NCBI GenBank assembly: GCA_900320545.1
Contig: ONSU01000008.1
Span: 1-64,000 of the forward strand
Source: an uncultured Bacteroidales bacterium
GTDB taxonomy: Bacteria; Bacteroidota; Bacteroidia; Bacteroidales; UBA932
DNA: 64,000 bases
Reading direction: 5' to 3'
Part shown: positions 12,932-21,945 of the stretch, piece by piece
Position numbering within the stretch: position 1 is the stretch's first letter
Layout: every line of letters starts with the position of its first letter
Position numbers and translations under genes: made by a program
Notes under the pieces: generated by a model
Seen by the model: the letters and a program-made list of their open reading frames with translations, nothing else
Database searches by the model: none
Told to the model about the DNA's origin: nothing

Positions 12932-15684
12932 TTCACCACAATGTTGACGATGCGGCCCGGAACGACGATGACCTTGACGATCGTGCCGTCCCCGACATAT
13001 CTGGACGTCTGGTCCATCGCACGGACCGCGGCTTCGACTTCCTCCTTCGACATGCTCTTCGGCAGGTCGGCCATAAACCGGGTCTTGCCGTTGAAAGAGA
13101 CCGGATAGGTGCAGATGTCCTCCACCGTATAGGCCTGATTATAGGCCGGATAGGAAGCGTACGCAACGCTGCCTTCGTGCCCGAGCTGATGCCAGAGTTC
13201 CTCGGCGATGTGCGGGGCGAACGGGGAAAGCAGGATGACGAGCGGCTCGAGAATGGCGCGCTTGGAGCACTCCCCGAGCTCGGAAAGGGCGATCATAAAG
13301 GCGCTGACGGTCGTGTTGAACGAGAAATTCTCGATATCCTCCTGCTCCTTCCCGATGAGGGTGTGGAGGGCCTTGAGTTCGGCCCTGGTGGGTTCCTCGT
13401 CATTCACGAGGAAGCGCTCGCGGTCCCAGAACAGGCGCCAGAACTTCTTGAGGAAGCGGTTGACGCCGTCGATGCCCTTGGTGTTCCAGGGCTTGCTCTG
13501 CTCCAGCGGGCCGAGGAACATCTCGTAGAGCCGCAGCGTGTCGGCTCCGTACGTATCGCAGACCGTATCGGGATTGACCACATTGAACATCGACTTGGAC
13601 ATCTTCTCGATGGCCCATCCGCAGATGTATTCGCCGTCTTCGAGGATAAATTCCGCATCCGCGAAATCGGGACGCCAGGCCCTGAAGGCCTCGGTGTCGA
13701 GCCGGTCGTTGTGCACGAGGGAGATGTCCACGTGGATCTCCGTGGTCTTGTACTGGTCCTTCAGTCCGAGCGATACGAACTTGTTGGTCCCGACGACCCG
13801 GTAGACAAAGTTGGAGCGGCCCTGAATCATCCCCTGGTTGACGAGTTTCCGGAAGGGTTCGTCCTCGCAGACATAGCCGAGGTCGAAAAGGACCTTGTTC
13901 CAGAATCGCGAATAGATGAGGTGCCCCGTGGCGTGCTCCGTGCCGCCGATGTAGAGGTCGACGTCCCGCCAGTATTCGTTGGCGGACCGGGAAACCAGCG
14001 CTTCGTCATTGTGCGGATCCATATAGCGGAGATAATAGGCGCTCGATCCCGCGAAGCCGGGCATCGTGCTCGTCTCCAGCGGATAACCGTCATACGTCCA
14101 GTTCTCAGCCCTCGCCAGCGGCGGATCGCCGGCCTCGGTCGGCTTGAATTCGCTTACCTCGGGCAGTCGGAGCGGAAGGGCGTCTTCCGGCAGCGGCGTC
14201 GGAATGCCGTCCTTGTAGTAGATCGGGAACGGTTCGCCCCAGTAGCGCTGACGCGAGAAGATGGCGTCACGGATCTTGTAATTGACCTTGCGGCGGCCGA
14301 TTCCGTGCGCCTCGACATAGGCGATGGCGGCAGGGATGGCTTCTTTCACGCTCATCCCGTCGAGGAAGCCGGAATTCATCATCACGCCTTCCTTGGCGTC
14401 GAAACTCGACTCGCTCACGTCCGCCCCCTCGATGAGCGGGATGACGGGCAGGTTGAATTTCTTCGCAAAAGCATAGTCTCTGCTGTCGTGTGCCGGAACG
14501 GCCATGATGGCGCCGGTTCCATAGCCCGAAAGCACATATTCGGAGATCCAGACCGGCACCTCCTTCCCCGTCAGCGGATTGGTGGCGTACGAGCCGGTGA
14601 AGACGCCGGAAACGGTCTTTCCGGCAATCCTTTCGCGCTCGGTCTTCTTCTTGACTTCGGCCAGATAGGCCTCGACCGCCTCTTTGCAGGACGGGGCAGT
14701 GAGTTTCTCCACCCACTCGCTCTCGGGGGCGAGCACCATAAAGGTCACGCCGAACACCGTGTCGGCCCGGGTGGTGAAGATGGTCATATCGTACTCGGAG
14801 GAACCGTTGCGGACCTTGAACACCATCTCAGCGCCTTCGCTGCGGCCGATCCAGTTGCGCTGCATTTCCTTGAGGGAATCGGACCAGTCGAGCGCCTCGA
14901 GCGAATCCAGCAGCCTGCCGGCATATGCCGACACGCGCAGCTGCCACTGCATCATCTTCTTCTGCTCCACGGGGAAGCCGCCGCGCACGGAATAGCCCTC
15001 CTTCACTTCGTCATTGGCCAGCACGGTCCCGAGGCCCGGGCACCAGTTGACGAACGTCTCGCCCTGGTAGGCCAGGCGGTAATGCATCAGGACATCCGAT
15101 TTCTCTTTCTCGGAGAATGCGTTCCACTCCGCAGCCGTAAAGACGGGCGCGTCGGAAGCCGCCGCGTCCACGGCCGCGCTGCCGCCTTCCGCGAAGGCCT
15201 TCTCCAGATCCCCGATCGGACGGGCCTTGTCGAGGGCCTTGTCGTACCAGCTGCCGAACATCTTGAGGAACGCCCACTGCGTCCATTTGAAGTAGTCGGG
15301 GTCGCAGGTGCGGAACTCCCGGTCCCAGTCGTAGGAGAAACCGATCCGGTCCATCTGCGAACGGTAGCGGGCGATATTCTTTTCGGTCGTCACCTCGGGA
15401 TGCTGGCCCGTCTGGATGGCATACTGCTCCGCCGGCAGGCCGAAGGCGTCATAGCCCATCGGATGGAGGACGTTGAAGCCCTTCAGCCGTTTGTAGCGCG
15501 AATAGATGTCGCTGGCGATATAGCCCAGCGGATGCCCGACGTGCAAACCCGCTCCGGAGGGATACGGGAACATGTCGAGCACGTAAAACTTCGGCTTGGA
15601 AGGATCCGCCTGCGCCTTGAACGTTTTCTCCGCGGCCCATTTCTCCTGCCACTTCTTCTCGAGTTGTAAGAATTCGTAATCCAT
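12928..15684 (-). CDS. leuS: Leucine-tRNA ligase
   Basis: A 918-residue class I synthetase charging tRNA-Leu. The HIGH-type motif is HVGH (about residue 47), the CP1 editing domain is present with [17 protein letters not shown], and the KMSKS loop is KMSKSMFN. It is about 50 residues longer than E. coli LeuS, including an insertion around residues 150-200 that precedes the [15 protein letters not shown] segment, as is usual in Bacteroidota. The ATG is one base after the stop of the M28-like gene and the 3' end overlaps yitT by 4 bases, so leuS sits inside a five-gene operon. Confidence 0.97.
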   Translation of the reverse strand: MDYEFLQLEKKWQEKWAAEKTFKAQADPSKPKFYVLDMFPYPSGAGLHVGHPLGYIASDIYSRYKRLKGFNVLHPMGYDAFGLPAEQYAIQTGQHPEVTTEKNIARYRSQMDRIGFSYDWDREFRTCDPDYFKWTQWAFLKMFGSWYDKALDKARPIGDLEKAFAEGGSAAVDAAASDAPVFTAAEWNAFSEKEKSDVLMHYRLAYQGETFVNWCPGLGTVLANDEVKEGYSVRGGFPVEQKKMMQWQLRVSAYAGRLLDSLEALDWSDSLKEMQRNWIGRSEGAEMVFKVRNGSSEYDMTIFTTRADTVFGVTFMVLAPESEWVEKLTAPSCKEAVEAYLAEVKKKTERERIAGKTVSGVFTGSYATNPLTGKEVPVWISEYVLSGYGTGAIMAVPAHDSRDYAFAKKFNLPVIPLIEGADVSESSFDAKEGVMMNSGFLDGMSVKEAIPAAIAYVEAHGIGRRKVNYKIRDAIFSRQRYWGEPFPIYYKDGIPTPLPEDALPLRLPEVSEFKPTEAGDPPLARAENWTYDGYPLETSTMPGFAGSSAYYLRYMDPHNDEALVSRSANEYWRDVDLYIGGTEHATGHLIYSRFWNKVLFDLGYVCEDEPFRKLVNQGMIQGRSNFVYRVVGTNKFVSLGLKDQYKTTEIHVDISLVHNDRLDTEAFRAWRPDFADAEFILEDGEYICGWAIEKMSKSMFNVVNPDTVCDTYGADTLRLYEMFLGPLEQSKPWNTKGIDGVNRFLKKFWRLFWDRERFLVNDEEPTRAELKALHTLIGKEQEDIENFSFNTTVSAFMIALSELGECSKRAILEPLVILLSPFAPHIAEELWHQLGHEGSVAYASYPAYNQAYTVEDICTYPVSFNGKTRFMADLPKSMSKEEVEAAVRAMDQTSRYVGDGTIVKVIVVPGRIVNIVVK

Positions 15685-15685
15685 A

Positions 15686-17059
15686 TCAATATTTTTTCTT
15701 CTTCTTTCCGATCTTATAGCCGTTGATGCCGAAGGAGGCTTTCTTCTCGAGGCGGAATTCCACCGGGAGGGAAAGCGCGACGGGAACCTTTTTCCCGAGA
15801 TACCGTCCCGGCTTCCACCTGGGAGAGGCGGAGATGACCCGGACGGCCTCGTCGTCCAGGAGCGGATCCACGCTCCGGCTTACGTGCACGTTCTTGATAT
15901 TGCCCTCGGCGTCGATAATAAAATCCACCATCACACGCCCCTGGATACCCTCACGGACGGCTTCTTTGGGATATTTCAGATAGGGATATACCCATTTCTG
16001 GAGGAATACGCCCGGATCGGCCGAATTGAGGAACAGCGGACGCTGGTCGCATTCGTAATACGACATCACGCCGTCCAGCGCGCGGAACCGCCCCTTCTCC
16101 GTCACGGGCAGGAAGGAAGGCGCCGGCGCGTTGATGAGATATTTGCTGAAATTGTAGAGATACTCCACTTCCTTCTCCATCCCCGCATAGTCGATGATCG
16201 ACTGGGTGTCCTTCTCCGTGTCGTGCTCGGGATAGCGCCCGGTCGTGAACAGCACGGAAGGTATCTGCTTGTCGTAGAACACCTTGTTGTCGGACGGATA
16301 GGGCTCCGCCGCCGTGATCTCGGGGGTGACCGGATTGAGGTCGGAGGAGACGATGCCGAGGATTTCGTTGAGGTCGGCGTTGGAGGCCGTATAGGCGTAG
16401 AAGCCGGAATAGCCCGTGCCGAGCATGTCCAGGCCGATCATGGCGTCGATGTTGCCCGCATCCTTGAAGGCGCGGTTGAGGAAGTACCAGCTCCCGGCGA
16501 AGGTCTCGCGGGAGGCGCCGAAACCGATCAGGAGCACGGAACGGCGCAGGAGGATCCGGTTCGTCTGGAGCATCCGGGCCACTTCCAGGAGGGCGGCGAG
16601 GCCGGAGGCGTTGCCGTTGGCTCCGTAGTAGATCCGCTCGCGGGACCGTCCGTCCACGGTGTAGCTGTCGCTGCCGATGTTGTCGAGGCGGGCGCCGATG
16701 ACGATGAACCGGTCTCCGAGCGTCCTGTCATACCCCTGGATGTAGCCGATGACGTTGCGGGAAGTCAGCGTGTCGCCGCTTTCGGTGCGGATGCCGAAAG
16801 TATCGCCCCCCTTTGCGGAAAGGATATCGACACCGTACCCCTGCAGGACGGTTTCCAGATATTCCGCGGCGGCCTGCTCCCCTTCCGAACCGGCCTTGCG
16901 ACCCTCCATCGAGGCGGCAGAGAGGGTCCGTACGTGCTCCTTGATGGCGGCGACGGTCTCGCTGTCGTCCAGGTCATCCAGCACGCTGCCCGGACGGATC
17001 TGTCCCTCGAGCGTGAAACAGGCCACGAGAAATGCGGCTATGGCGGCAATACGTTTCAT
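15686..17059 (-). CDS. Degenerate M28 peptidase fused to a TonB C-terminal domain
   Basis: A 457-residue secreted protein with a signal peptide (about residues 1-19). Residues about 30-310 follow the M28 aminopeptidase fold, but the metal site is broken: the usual His of the GAHxDH motif is Arg124 (GARLDN), the bridging Asp of the GADDNASG motif is Gly149 (GANGNASG), and the Glu-Glu pair is Ser183-Arg184 (GASRE). Asp211 and His279 remain. Residues about 358-436 match a TonB C-terminal domain ([20 protein letters not shown], then [18 protein letters not shown]). An inactive peptidase fold used as a binding module is the likely reading. The last residues are lysine-rich (GKKKKKY). Confidence 0.8.
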   Translation of the reverse strand: MKRIAAIAAFLVACFTLEGQIRPGSVLDDLDDSETVAAIKEHVRTLSAASMEGRKAGSEGEQAAAEYLETVLQGYGVDILSAKGGDTFGIRTESGDTLTSRNVIGYIQGYDRTLGDRFIVIGARLDNIGSDSYTVDGRSRERIYYGANGNASGLAALLEVARMLQTNRILLRRSVLLIGFGASRETFAGSWYFLNRAFKDAGNIDAMIGLDMLGTGYSGFYAYTASNADLNEILGIVSSDLNPVTPEITAAEPYPSDNKVFYDKQIPSVLFTTGRYPEHDTEKDTQSIIDYAGMEKEVEYLYNFSKYLINAPAPSFLPVTEKGRFRALDGVMSYYECDQRPLFLNSADPGVFLQKWVYPYLKYPKEAVREGIQGRVMVDFIIDAEGNIKNVHVSRSVDPLLDDEAVRVISASPRWKPGRYLGKKVPVALSLPVEFRLEKKASFGINGYKIGKKKKKY

Positions 17060-17063
17060 CTAC

Positions 17064-17507
17064 TTACTTTTTTTTCATTACCCAGGCCCCCCCGGGGCAG
17101 ACGCCCTGTGAAACGAGCCGGCGCAGGTTGCGCTGCGCTTCGGCGCGGTCGTCCGTCGGGCAGAGGCCTACGGCCTTGAGGCCGTGCCAGTCGACGATGC
17201 AGGTCTCATACCCCTGACGGCGGCATTCCGCTGCCAAACGGTCCGCGTGCCGGGGCTCGCGGAAACATCCCGCCACGACCAGATAACTCTCCTCGGTCGA
17301 GCGGTAAATCATCTCCTCCGGCATCTCCCCGGGGATGACCGCTGCGGAATCCGTCACCCCGGCCCGGGCCGTATCGGCCGGAGCCGGACACTGCAGGGCG
17401 GCGAGTTCCGCCGAGGTCGGCCTTCCGGCCAGCGACCGGAAAAAGTCGCACCCCTGCACCAACAGCAGCACGCCCGGCAACACCGTTATGATAGTCCGCA
17501 ATTTCAT
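17064..17507 (-). CDS. SPOR-like lipoprotein
   Basis: A 147-residue lipoprotein with signal peptide and lipobox LLVQGC (Cys20). The C-terminal 75 residues (ESYLVVAGCFREPRHADRLA onward) resemble a SPOR domain, which binds denuded peptidoglycan glycans, with an unusually high number of cysteines. It opens the leftward operon with the M28-TonB gene 4 bases downstream. A role in the envelope or at the septum is inferred from the domain only. Confidence 0.72.
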   Translation of the reverse strand: MKLRTIITVLPGVLLLVQGCDFFRSLAGRPTSAELAALQCPAPADTARAGVTDSAAVIPGEMPEEMIYRSTEESYLVVAGCFREPRHADRLAAECRRQGYETCIVDWHGLKAVGLCPTDDRAEAQRNLRRLVSQGVCPGGAWVMKKK

Positions 17508-17526
17508 CCATTCTATATAAATCCTA

Positions 17527-17564
17527 CAAAAATAACCAAATTTTTCCGATTTTGGCTATATTTG
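17527..17564. promoter_or_regulatory. Divergent -7 boxes between the SPOR lipoprotein gene and the capA-like gene
   Basis: On the minus strand TATTTTTG (17527-17534) faces the lipoprotein gene, 19 bases before its ATG. On the plus strand TATATTTG (17557-17564) lies five bases before the capA-like ATG, which would make that message leaderless. The -33 regions of the two promoters overlap. Confidence 0.7.
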
Positions 17565-17569
17565 CAGGT

Positions 17570-18739
17570 ATGAAATGGAAATCGTTACTCCCGGCGTTGC
17601 TGCTGTTGTCGCCCGCCGTCCTGGACGCACAGATCAAAAGGCCCTGGATTCCCTTTGAAGACTTCTCCTTCCGCAAGGACACCGTCTCGATCGTCCTCGT
17701 CGGAGACCTGATGATGCACGGCCCGCAGTCGCGGGACGCTTTCCGCGTCTACAGCCTCTCCCACCCCGGCGCCGACAGCTACAACCACGACCATTATGAT
17801 TTCACCACCTTCCTGATGCATGTCAAGGACCGCATCGAAGCGGCCGACCTCGCCATCGGCAACCTGGAATTCACCCTCGCGGGGCCGCCCTTCACGGGCT
17901 ATCCCTCCTTCTCCGCACCCGATTCCTACCCCGAATACATCACCTCCTGCGGCTTCGACGTCCTCGTCACCGCCAACAACCACATCCTCGACAAGGGTTC
18001 CGAGGGCCTGCGGCGGACCATCCGCACCTACGACCGGCTCGAGGCCCGGCACAATGTCGTCTACACCGGCATCTCGGCCAGCAAGGCCGAGGACGAGGCG
18101 CGCTACCCCGTCTTCGTCATCGTCAAGGGCCTCAAGATCGCCATCCTCAACTTCACCTACGGCACCAATTCCGGCGGCACTTCCCTCTGGCCCAAGGTCA
18201 ATCTGATGCGCCGCGAAGACATATCCCGCGCCCTGGCACGGGCCAAAGCCGGACATCCCGACATCATTATGGCCATCCCCCACTGGGGCGTCGAATACCA
18301 GCACCGCCACAACCAGGAACAGGGCGAAATGGCCCGCTGGCTGGCCCGGAACGGGGTTGACGTCATCGTCGGACACCATCCGCACGTGGTGCAGGACATC
18401 GAAATCCTCGAGGTCACGGACGAGGACGGGCAGGTCCGGGAAGTCCCCGTCGTCTATTCCCTCGGCAACGCAGTCTCCAACCAGAACGACCTCCCGGCCC
18501 GTCTGGAGGCGCTCGTCCGGATCGATATCGCCGTCCACGGCACCCAGCACAAGGTCATTCCCGCGCCGGAGGTCACCTTCCTCTGGTGCACCAAGCCGGG
18601 GATGGTCGAGCGAAGCTACAGCGTGCTGCCGGTGAAGGATTACCTCGACCGGCAGGATGCGTGGAAAGTGAAAGAGGATTATACCAATATGGTCAATACC
18701 TACAGGCAAGTCAAGCAGAAAACCGGCATCAAAGACTGA
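17570..18739 (+). CDS. CapA family protein (poly-gamma-glutamate synthesis type)
   Basis: A 389-residue protein with an N-terminal signal peptide and a CapA/PGA_cap metallophosphatase-like domain: VGDLMMHG, AIGNLEFTLAG, TANNHILDKGSEGL, PHWGVEYQHRHNQEQ and GHHPHVVQDIE are the family motifs. CapA homologues are linked to poly-gamma-glutamate capsules, but in Bacteroidota most occur without capB/capC, as here, so the substrate is unknown. The ATG follows a perfect -7 box; an in-frame TTG 18 bases upstream is rejected because it overlaps that box. phoH begins one base after its stop. Confidence 0.87.
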   Translation: MKWKSLLPALLLLSPAVLDAQIKRPWIPFEDFSFRKDTVSIVLVGDLMMHGPQSRDAFRVYSLSHPGADSYNHDHYDFTTFLMHVKDRIEAADLAIGNLEFTLAGPPFTGYPSFSAPDSYPEYITSCGFDVLVTANNHILDKGSEGLRRTIRTYDRLEARHNVVYTGISASKAEDEARYPVFVIVKGLKIAILNFTYGTNSGGTSLWPKVNLMRREDISRALARAKAGHPDIIMAIPHWGVEYQHRHNQEQGEMARWLARNGVDVIVGHHPHVVQDIEILEVTDEDGQVREVPVVYSLGNAVSNQNDLPARLEALVRIDIAVHGTQHKVIPAPEVTFLWCTKPGMVERSYSVLPVKDYLDRQDAWKVKEDYTNMVNTYRQVKQKTGIKD

Positions 18740-18740
18740 T

Positions 18741-19727
18741 ATGAAAAAAACACTCCACCTGGAAGCCATCGACCCCGTCGACATCTACGGGGCCGGCAAC
18801 AAGATCCTGGATGAATTCTGCCAGTATTTCCCCGACCTCAAGGTCGTGGCGCGGGGAGCGGACATCCATCTGGACGGAAGCGAAAAGGACATCGCCGAAT
18901 TCGCCTCCCGGCTGGAGCAGCTCATCGACCGCCGCCACCACAAGATGAATCTCACGGTCTATGACGTGGAGGACATCTTCGAGGGTTCCGCCGACAGGCT
19001 CAGGAACCGGACGGAATCCGACGCCGTCATCGTCAACGGCACCGACGGCCGCGCCATCAGGGCGCGCAACGCCAATCAGCAGGAGATGGTCAAGGGATAC
19101 TTCGAGAACGACCTTCTCTTCGCCATCGGGCCTGCCGGCACCGGCAAGACCTATATCGCCATCGCCCTCGCCGTGCGGGCGCTCAAGAACCGCGAAATCC
19201 GCAAGATCATCCTCACGCGGCCGGCCGTGGAAGCCGGCGAGCGCCTCGGTTTCCTGCCCGGCGACCTCAAAGAGAAACTCGACCCCTACCTGCAGCCGCT
19301 CTACGACGCGCTGGAGGATATGATCCCCTCCCGGAAACTCCAGGAATTCATCGCCGACGGCACCATCCAGATCGCGCCCCTCGCCTATATGCGCGGACGC
19401 ACGCTGGACCGCGCCTGCGTCATCCTGGACGAGGCCCAGAACACCAACCTCGGACAGCTCAAGATGTTCCTGACGCGAATGGGGACCAACGCCAAATTCA
19501 TCGTCACGGGCGACGCCACGCAAATCGACCTCCCGCGCAGAAGCGACTCGGGCCTCCTGCGGGGCATGGCGCTGCTGGAGGGGCTCAAAGGGGTGAAATG
19601 CATCCGCTTCACGGAGGATGACATCGTCCGTCATCCCCTCGTCACCAAGATCGTAAAGGCTTTCAGTTCGATCCCTGCCCGAGATACAGGCGAAGGGGAC
19701 GAAGCAACTGCCGCGCCTTCTGCCTGA
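18741..19727 (+). CDS. phoH: PhoH family ATPase
   Basis: A 328-residue cytosolic protein. An N-terminal KH-like region (DLKVVARGADIHLDGSEKDI) is followed by a P-loop NTPase domain with Walker A GPAGTGKTY (about residue 131) and Walker B VILDEAQNT. This architecture matches PhoH/YbeZ, an RNA-linked ATPase/helicase that usually partners with the YbeY endoribonuclease; ybeY is not in this window. It is co-transcribed with the capA-like gene (1-base gap). The last 65 bases overlap the end of the convergent TPR-like gene, a long overlap for two real genes. Confidence 0.95.
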   Translation: MKKTLHLEAIDPVDIYGAGNKILDEFCQYFPDLKVVARGADIHLDGSEKDIAEFASRLEQLIDRRHHKMNLTVYDVEDIFEGSADRLRNRTESDAVIVNGTDGRAIRARNANQQEMVKGYFENDLLFAIGPAGTGKTYIAIALAVRALKNREIRKIILTRPAVEAGERLGFLPGDLKEKLDPYLQPLYDALEDMIPSRKLQEFIADGTIQIAPLAYMRGRTLDRACVILDEAQNTNLGQLKMFLTRMGTNAKFIVTGDATQIDLPRRSDSGLLRGMALLEGLKGVKCIRFTEDDIVRHPLVTKIVKAFSSIPARDTGEGDEATAAPSA

Positions 19728-20640
19728 GGGCCGGATCATCCGACGCTCTCTCGCAATCTTCCAGAATAGCAAGGGCATCGCGGAAGCACGCCGTCAACTG
19801 CTTCTGCAGGGCGTCGAACGCCCTGTCGTCGCCGGCAGGCAACGCCTGAGCCCGCTCCAGCAGGGAGAGTCCCTCCCGATACCGGGCCTCACCTCTTGCA
19901 AGTTCTTTCCACGCGGCTGCCCTGAGGGCCTCCAGGCGCTGTCGCTCCCTTTCGGCGGCTCGCTCCCGGTCCGCGACGGCTTCGGCCACGTGCAGCGCCA
20001 CAAGGTCGCGCGTCTCGCAAGGCGGCGTCATGGAGATCCGCGCAGCCCGCAGATACCACATTTCCGCCTCCTCTTCCCGGCCGAACAGGGCAGCCATATC
20101 GGCCAGCATATGGCATTCCCCCGAGAGGCGGGTGAATCCATCCGCAACGACCTGCCGGCAGGCACCCTTGCGATCGGTTTCATAGGCCTTGAGATAGGCC
20201 TCGTAGGCCCGTTCCAGCACATCCACGGTATCCAGCACGGGCTGGGTCACCACCACGGCGACCAGATTGCCGTCCGCATCGAAGCAGACGTCCTTGTCGG
20301 AATAGACATTCCTGTAAATGCCGTCCTTTGAAGTCGGAGCCATAATCTCCCTGGGACGCTGCCCCCGGACGGCGAGGGTACGCACGGAATTCCCCTCTCC
20401 GGGGATAAGGTTGGAGAGGGGAAACCGATAAGCGTCTTCGTACGCCTCTGCCAGACGCAGCCAGTCGGCGGACTTTCCGCTCCTGGCGGCTTTTCTGGCG
20501 GCGACAGCGACACCTTTCCGGATCTGTTCCGCATCCTTGAAGGAATGGGACTGGGCGTTTGCCGCGGGAATCAGGAAAAGGAACGCCGCCGCGAAGGCGA
20601 GAATACTACTGAGCCTGCAGTTGTTTGCAGATCTCGTCAT
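19663..20640 (-). CDS. Secreted TPR-like protein, shorter homologue of the next gene
   Basis: A 325-residue protein with a signal peptide ending near ANAQS. It aligns with the first half of the neighbouring 442-residue TPR protein: KSADWLRLAEAYEDAY against KVATWLNLGKAYWDAY, then NVYSDKDVCFDADGNL against QVFKDKELYFAQGRL. The second half is charged and helical with many Ala/Glu/Arg residues. It overlaps the upstream homologue by 35 bases. Function unknown; a periplasmic scaffold is plausible. The start is internal to the upstream gene, so translational coupling is likely. Confidence 0.7.
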   Translation of the reverse strand: MTRSANNCRLSSILAFAAAFLFLIPAANAQSHSFKDAEQIRKGVAVAARKAARSGKSADWLRLAEAYEDAYRFPLSNLIPGEGNSVRTLAVRGQRPREIMAPTSKDGIYRNVYSDKDVCFDADGNLVAVVVTQPVLDTVDVLERAYEAYLKAYETDRKGACRQVVADGFTRLSGECHMLADMAALFGREEEAEMWYLRAARISMTPPCETRDLVALHVAEAVADRERAAERERQRLEALRAAAWKELARGEARYREGLSLLERAQALPAGDDRAFDALQKQLTACFRDALAILEDCERASDDPALRQKARQLLRPLRLYLGQGSN

Positions 20641-21934
20641 ACTTCTTGTTGAGTTCCAGATACTCGGGTTTGATATTGCGGAGCTGGAAGTAGACCTTCT
20701 TGAGGAGGTCGGCGGAAGCGAGCTTCATCTCCTTGCGGGTGCTCACTTCGAAGCACTTCTCAAGCGGCTCGATACTCTTGGAGAGGGTCTCCTTGCTGAA
20801 CTTGTCGGCCTCGTCGTACTTCTTGTAGTCGCGCAGGTCGATCTGGGATTTCTCTTCCTCGAGGACGTTGTACCAGTCGCAGTAGAGACGGCCGAGCGCA
20901 TAGTAGGGATAATCACCCTTCGGATTGACTTCCAGAGACTTGTTGTAGGCGGCGATAGCGTTATCACGGTTGCCGAGCTGTTTCCAGATGTCGCCTTCTA
21001 CGTCATACAGACCGGAGTTGTCAGGCATCTGCTCCTTGGCTTTATCCAGCAGCTTGATGATGTCCTCGGGATTGCCCTTGGTCCAGAGATAGAGGTTGAT
21101 CAGGTCGGTGAGGATCTGCGGGTTGTCGGGATAGAGGGCGAAACCGTCTTCCAGATATTTCTTGGCAGCGACCGTATCCTTGAGTTCCATAGCGACATTC
21201 GCGAGAGAGGCGTAGATACCGCCCTTGGAGGATTTGTCATAGCCTTTCTCGAGCGCAAGCTCGTAGCATTCCCTGGCTTTCCCGAAATCCTTTTCCTCGA
21301 CATAAGCCAGACCGGCATTGAAGAAAGCGGAGGTGTCCAGACGCTCGCTGTAAGGGGAAGCGGAGACCTTGCCGGCCTTCAGGAAGAGTTCCGCGGCCTT
21401 TTTCTTGTCGCCGAGGATGAAAGCGGTATAGGCGTCATTGAAATAGGCCTTGTCGATCTCGGAGATCTTGGTGACGATATCCTTCTTCTTCGAGCCCTTC
21501 ACATCGAGTTCGCCGGCCTTGGAATAGGCCTGGAAAGCGCCGTCCAGCGCATCCACCTTCTTGCCCAACGCGGGCTTCGTCACGTTGATCATCTGCAGAC
21601 GGCCCTGGGCGAAATAGAGTTCCTTGTCCTTGAAGACCTGCTTCTCGTAAACCGTGCCGCCAAGGTTGACGTTCTCGGTGGAAAGCGGCTTTTCGCCGGA
21701 CATCAGAATCTGCATTTCAGCCGCCGACATTCCCATCGGAATCGAGGCGGTGGGTTTCTCGTAGGCATCCCAGTACGCCTTGCCCAGATTGAGCCAGGTC
21801 GCCACCTTGGTGGCTTTCTTGGCATCTTCGGTCGCGGCCTTGGCCTTCTCGACGTTCTTGACGAGGGTCGACTGCGCAAACGCCAGTTGCATGCTCAGTG
21901 CAATCATAGCGGCAATGGTCAGAATCTTTTTCAT
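20606..21934 (-). CDS. Secreted tetratricopeptide-repeat protein
   Basis: A 442-residue protein with a signal peptide (ending AFAQS) followed by about eight helical TPR-like repeats, for example AFFNAGLAYVEEKDFGKARE and AIAAYNKSLEVNPKGDYPYY. It begins 11 bases after the gyrA stop, so it is probably co-transcribed with gyrA. TPR proteins of this kind in Bacteroidota act in envelope assemblies such as gliding or outer-membrane machines, but nothing here points to a specific partner. Confidence 0.82.
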   Translation of the reverse strand: MKKILTIAAMIALSMQLAFAQSTLVKNVEKAKAATEDAKKATKVATWLNLGKAYWDAYEKPTASIPMGMSAAEMQILMSGEKPLSTENVNLGGTVYEKQVFKDKELYFAQGRLQMINVTKPALGKKVDALDGAFQAYSKAGELDVKGSKKKDIVTKISEIDKAYFNDAYTAFILGDKKKAAELFLKAGKVSASPYSERLDTSAFFNAGLAYVEEKDFGKARECYELALEKGYDKSSKGGIYASLANVAMELKDTVAAKKYLEDGFALYPDNPQILTDLINLYLWTKGNPEDIIKLLDKAKEQMPDNSGLYDVEGDIWKQLGNRDNAIAAYNKSLEVNPKGDYPYYALGRLYCDWYNVLEEEKSQIDLRDYKKYDEADKFSKETLSKSIEPLEKCFEVSTRKEMKLASADLLKKVYFQLRNIKPEYLELNKKYDEICKQLQAQ

Positions 21935-21945
21935 TTTTAATAAAT

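Noticed and set aside
13177-15669. Long open frame opposite leuS
   Set aside because: It is a shadow of leuS codon bias; the sequence is low-complexity in character and without recognisable domains.
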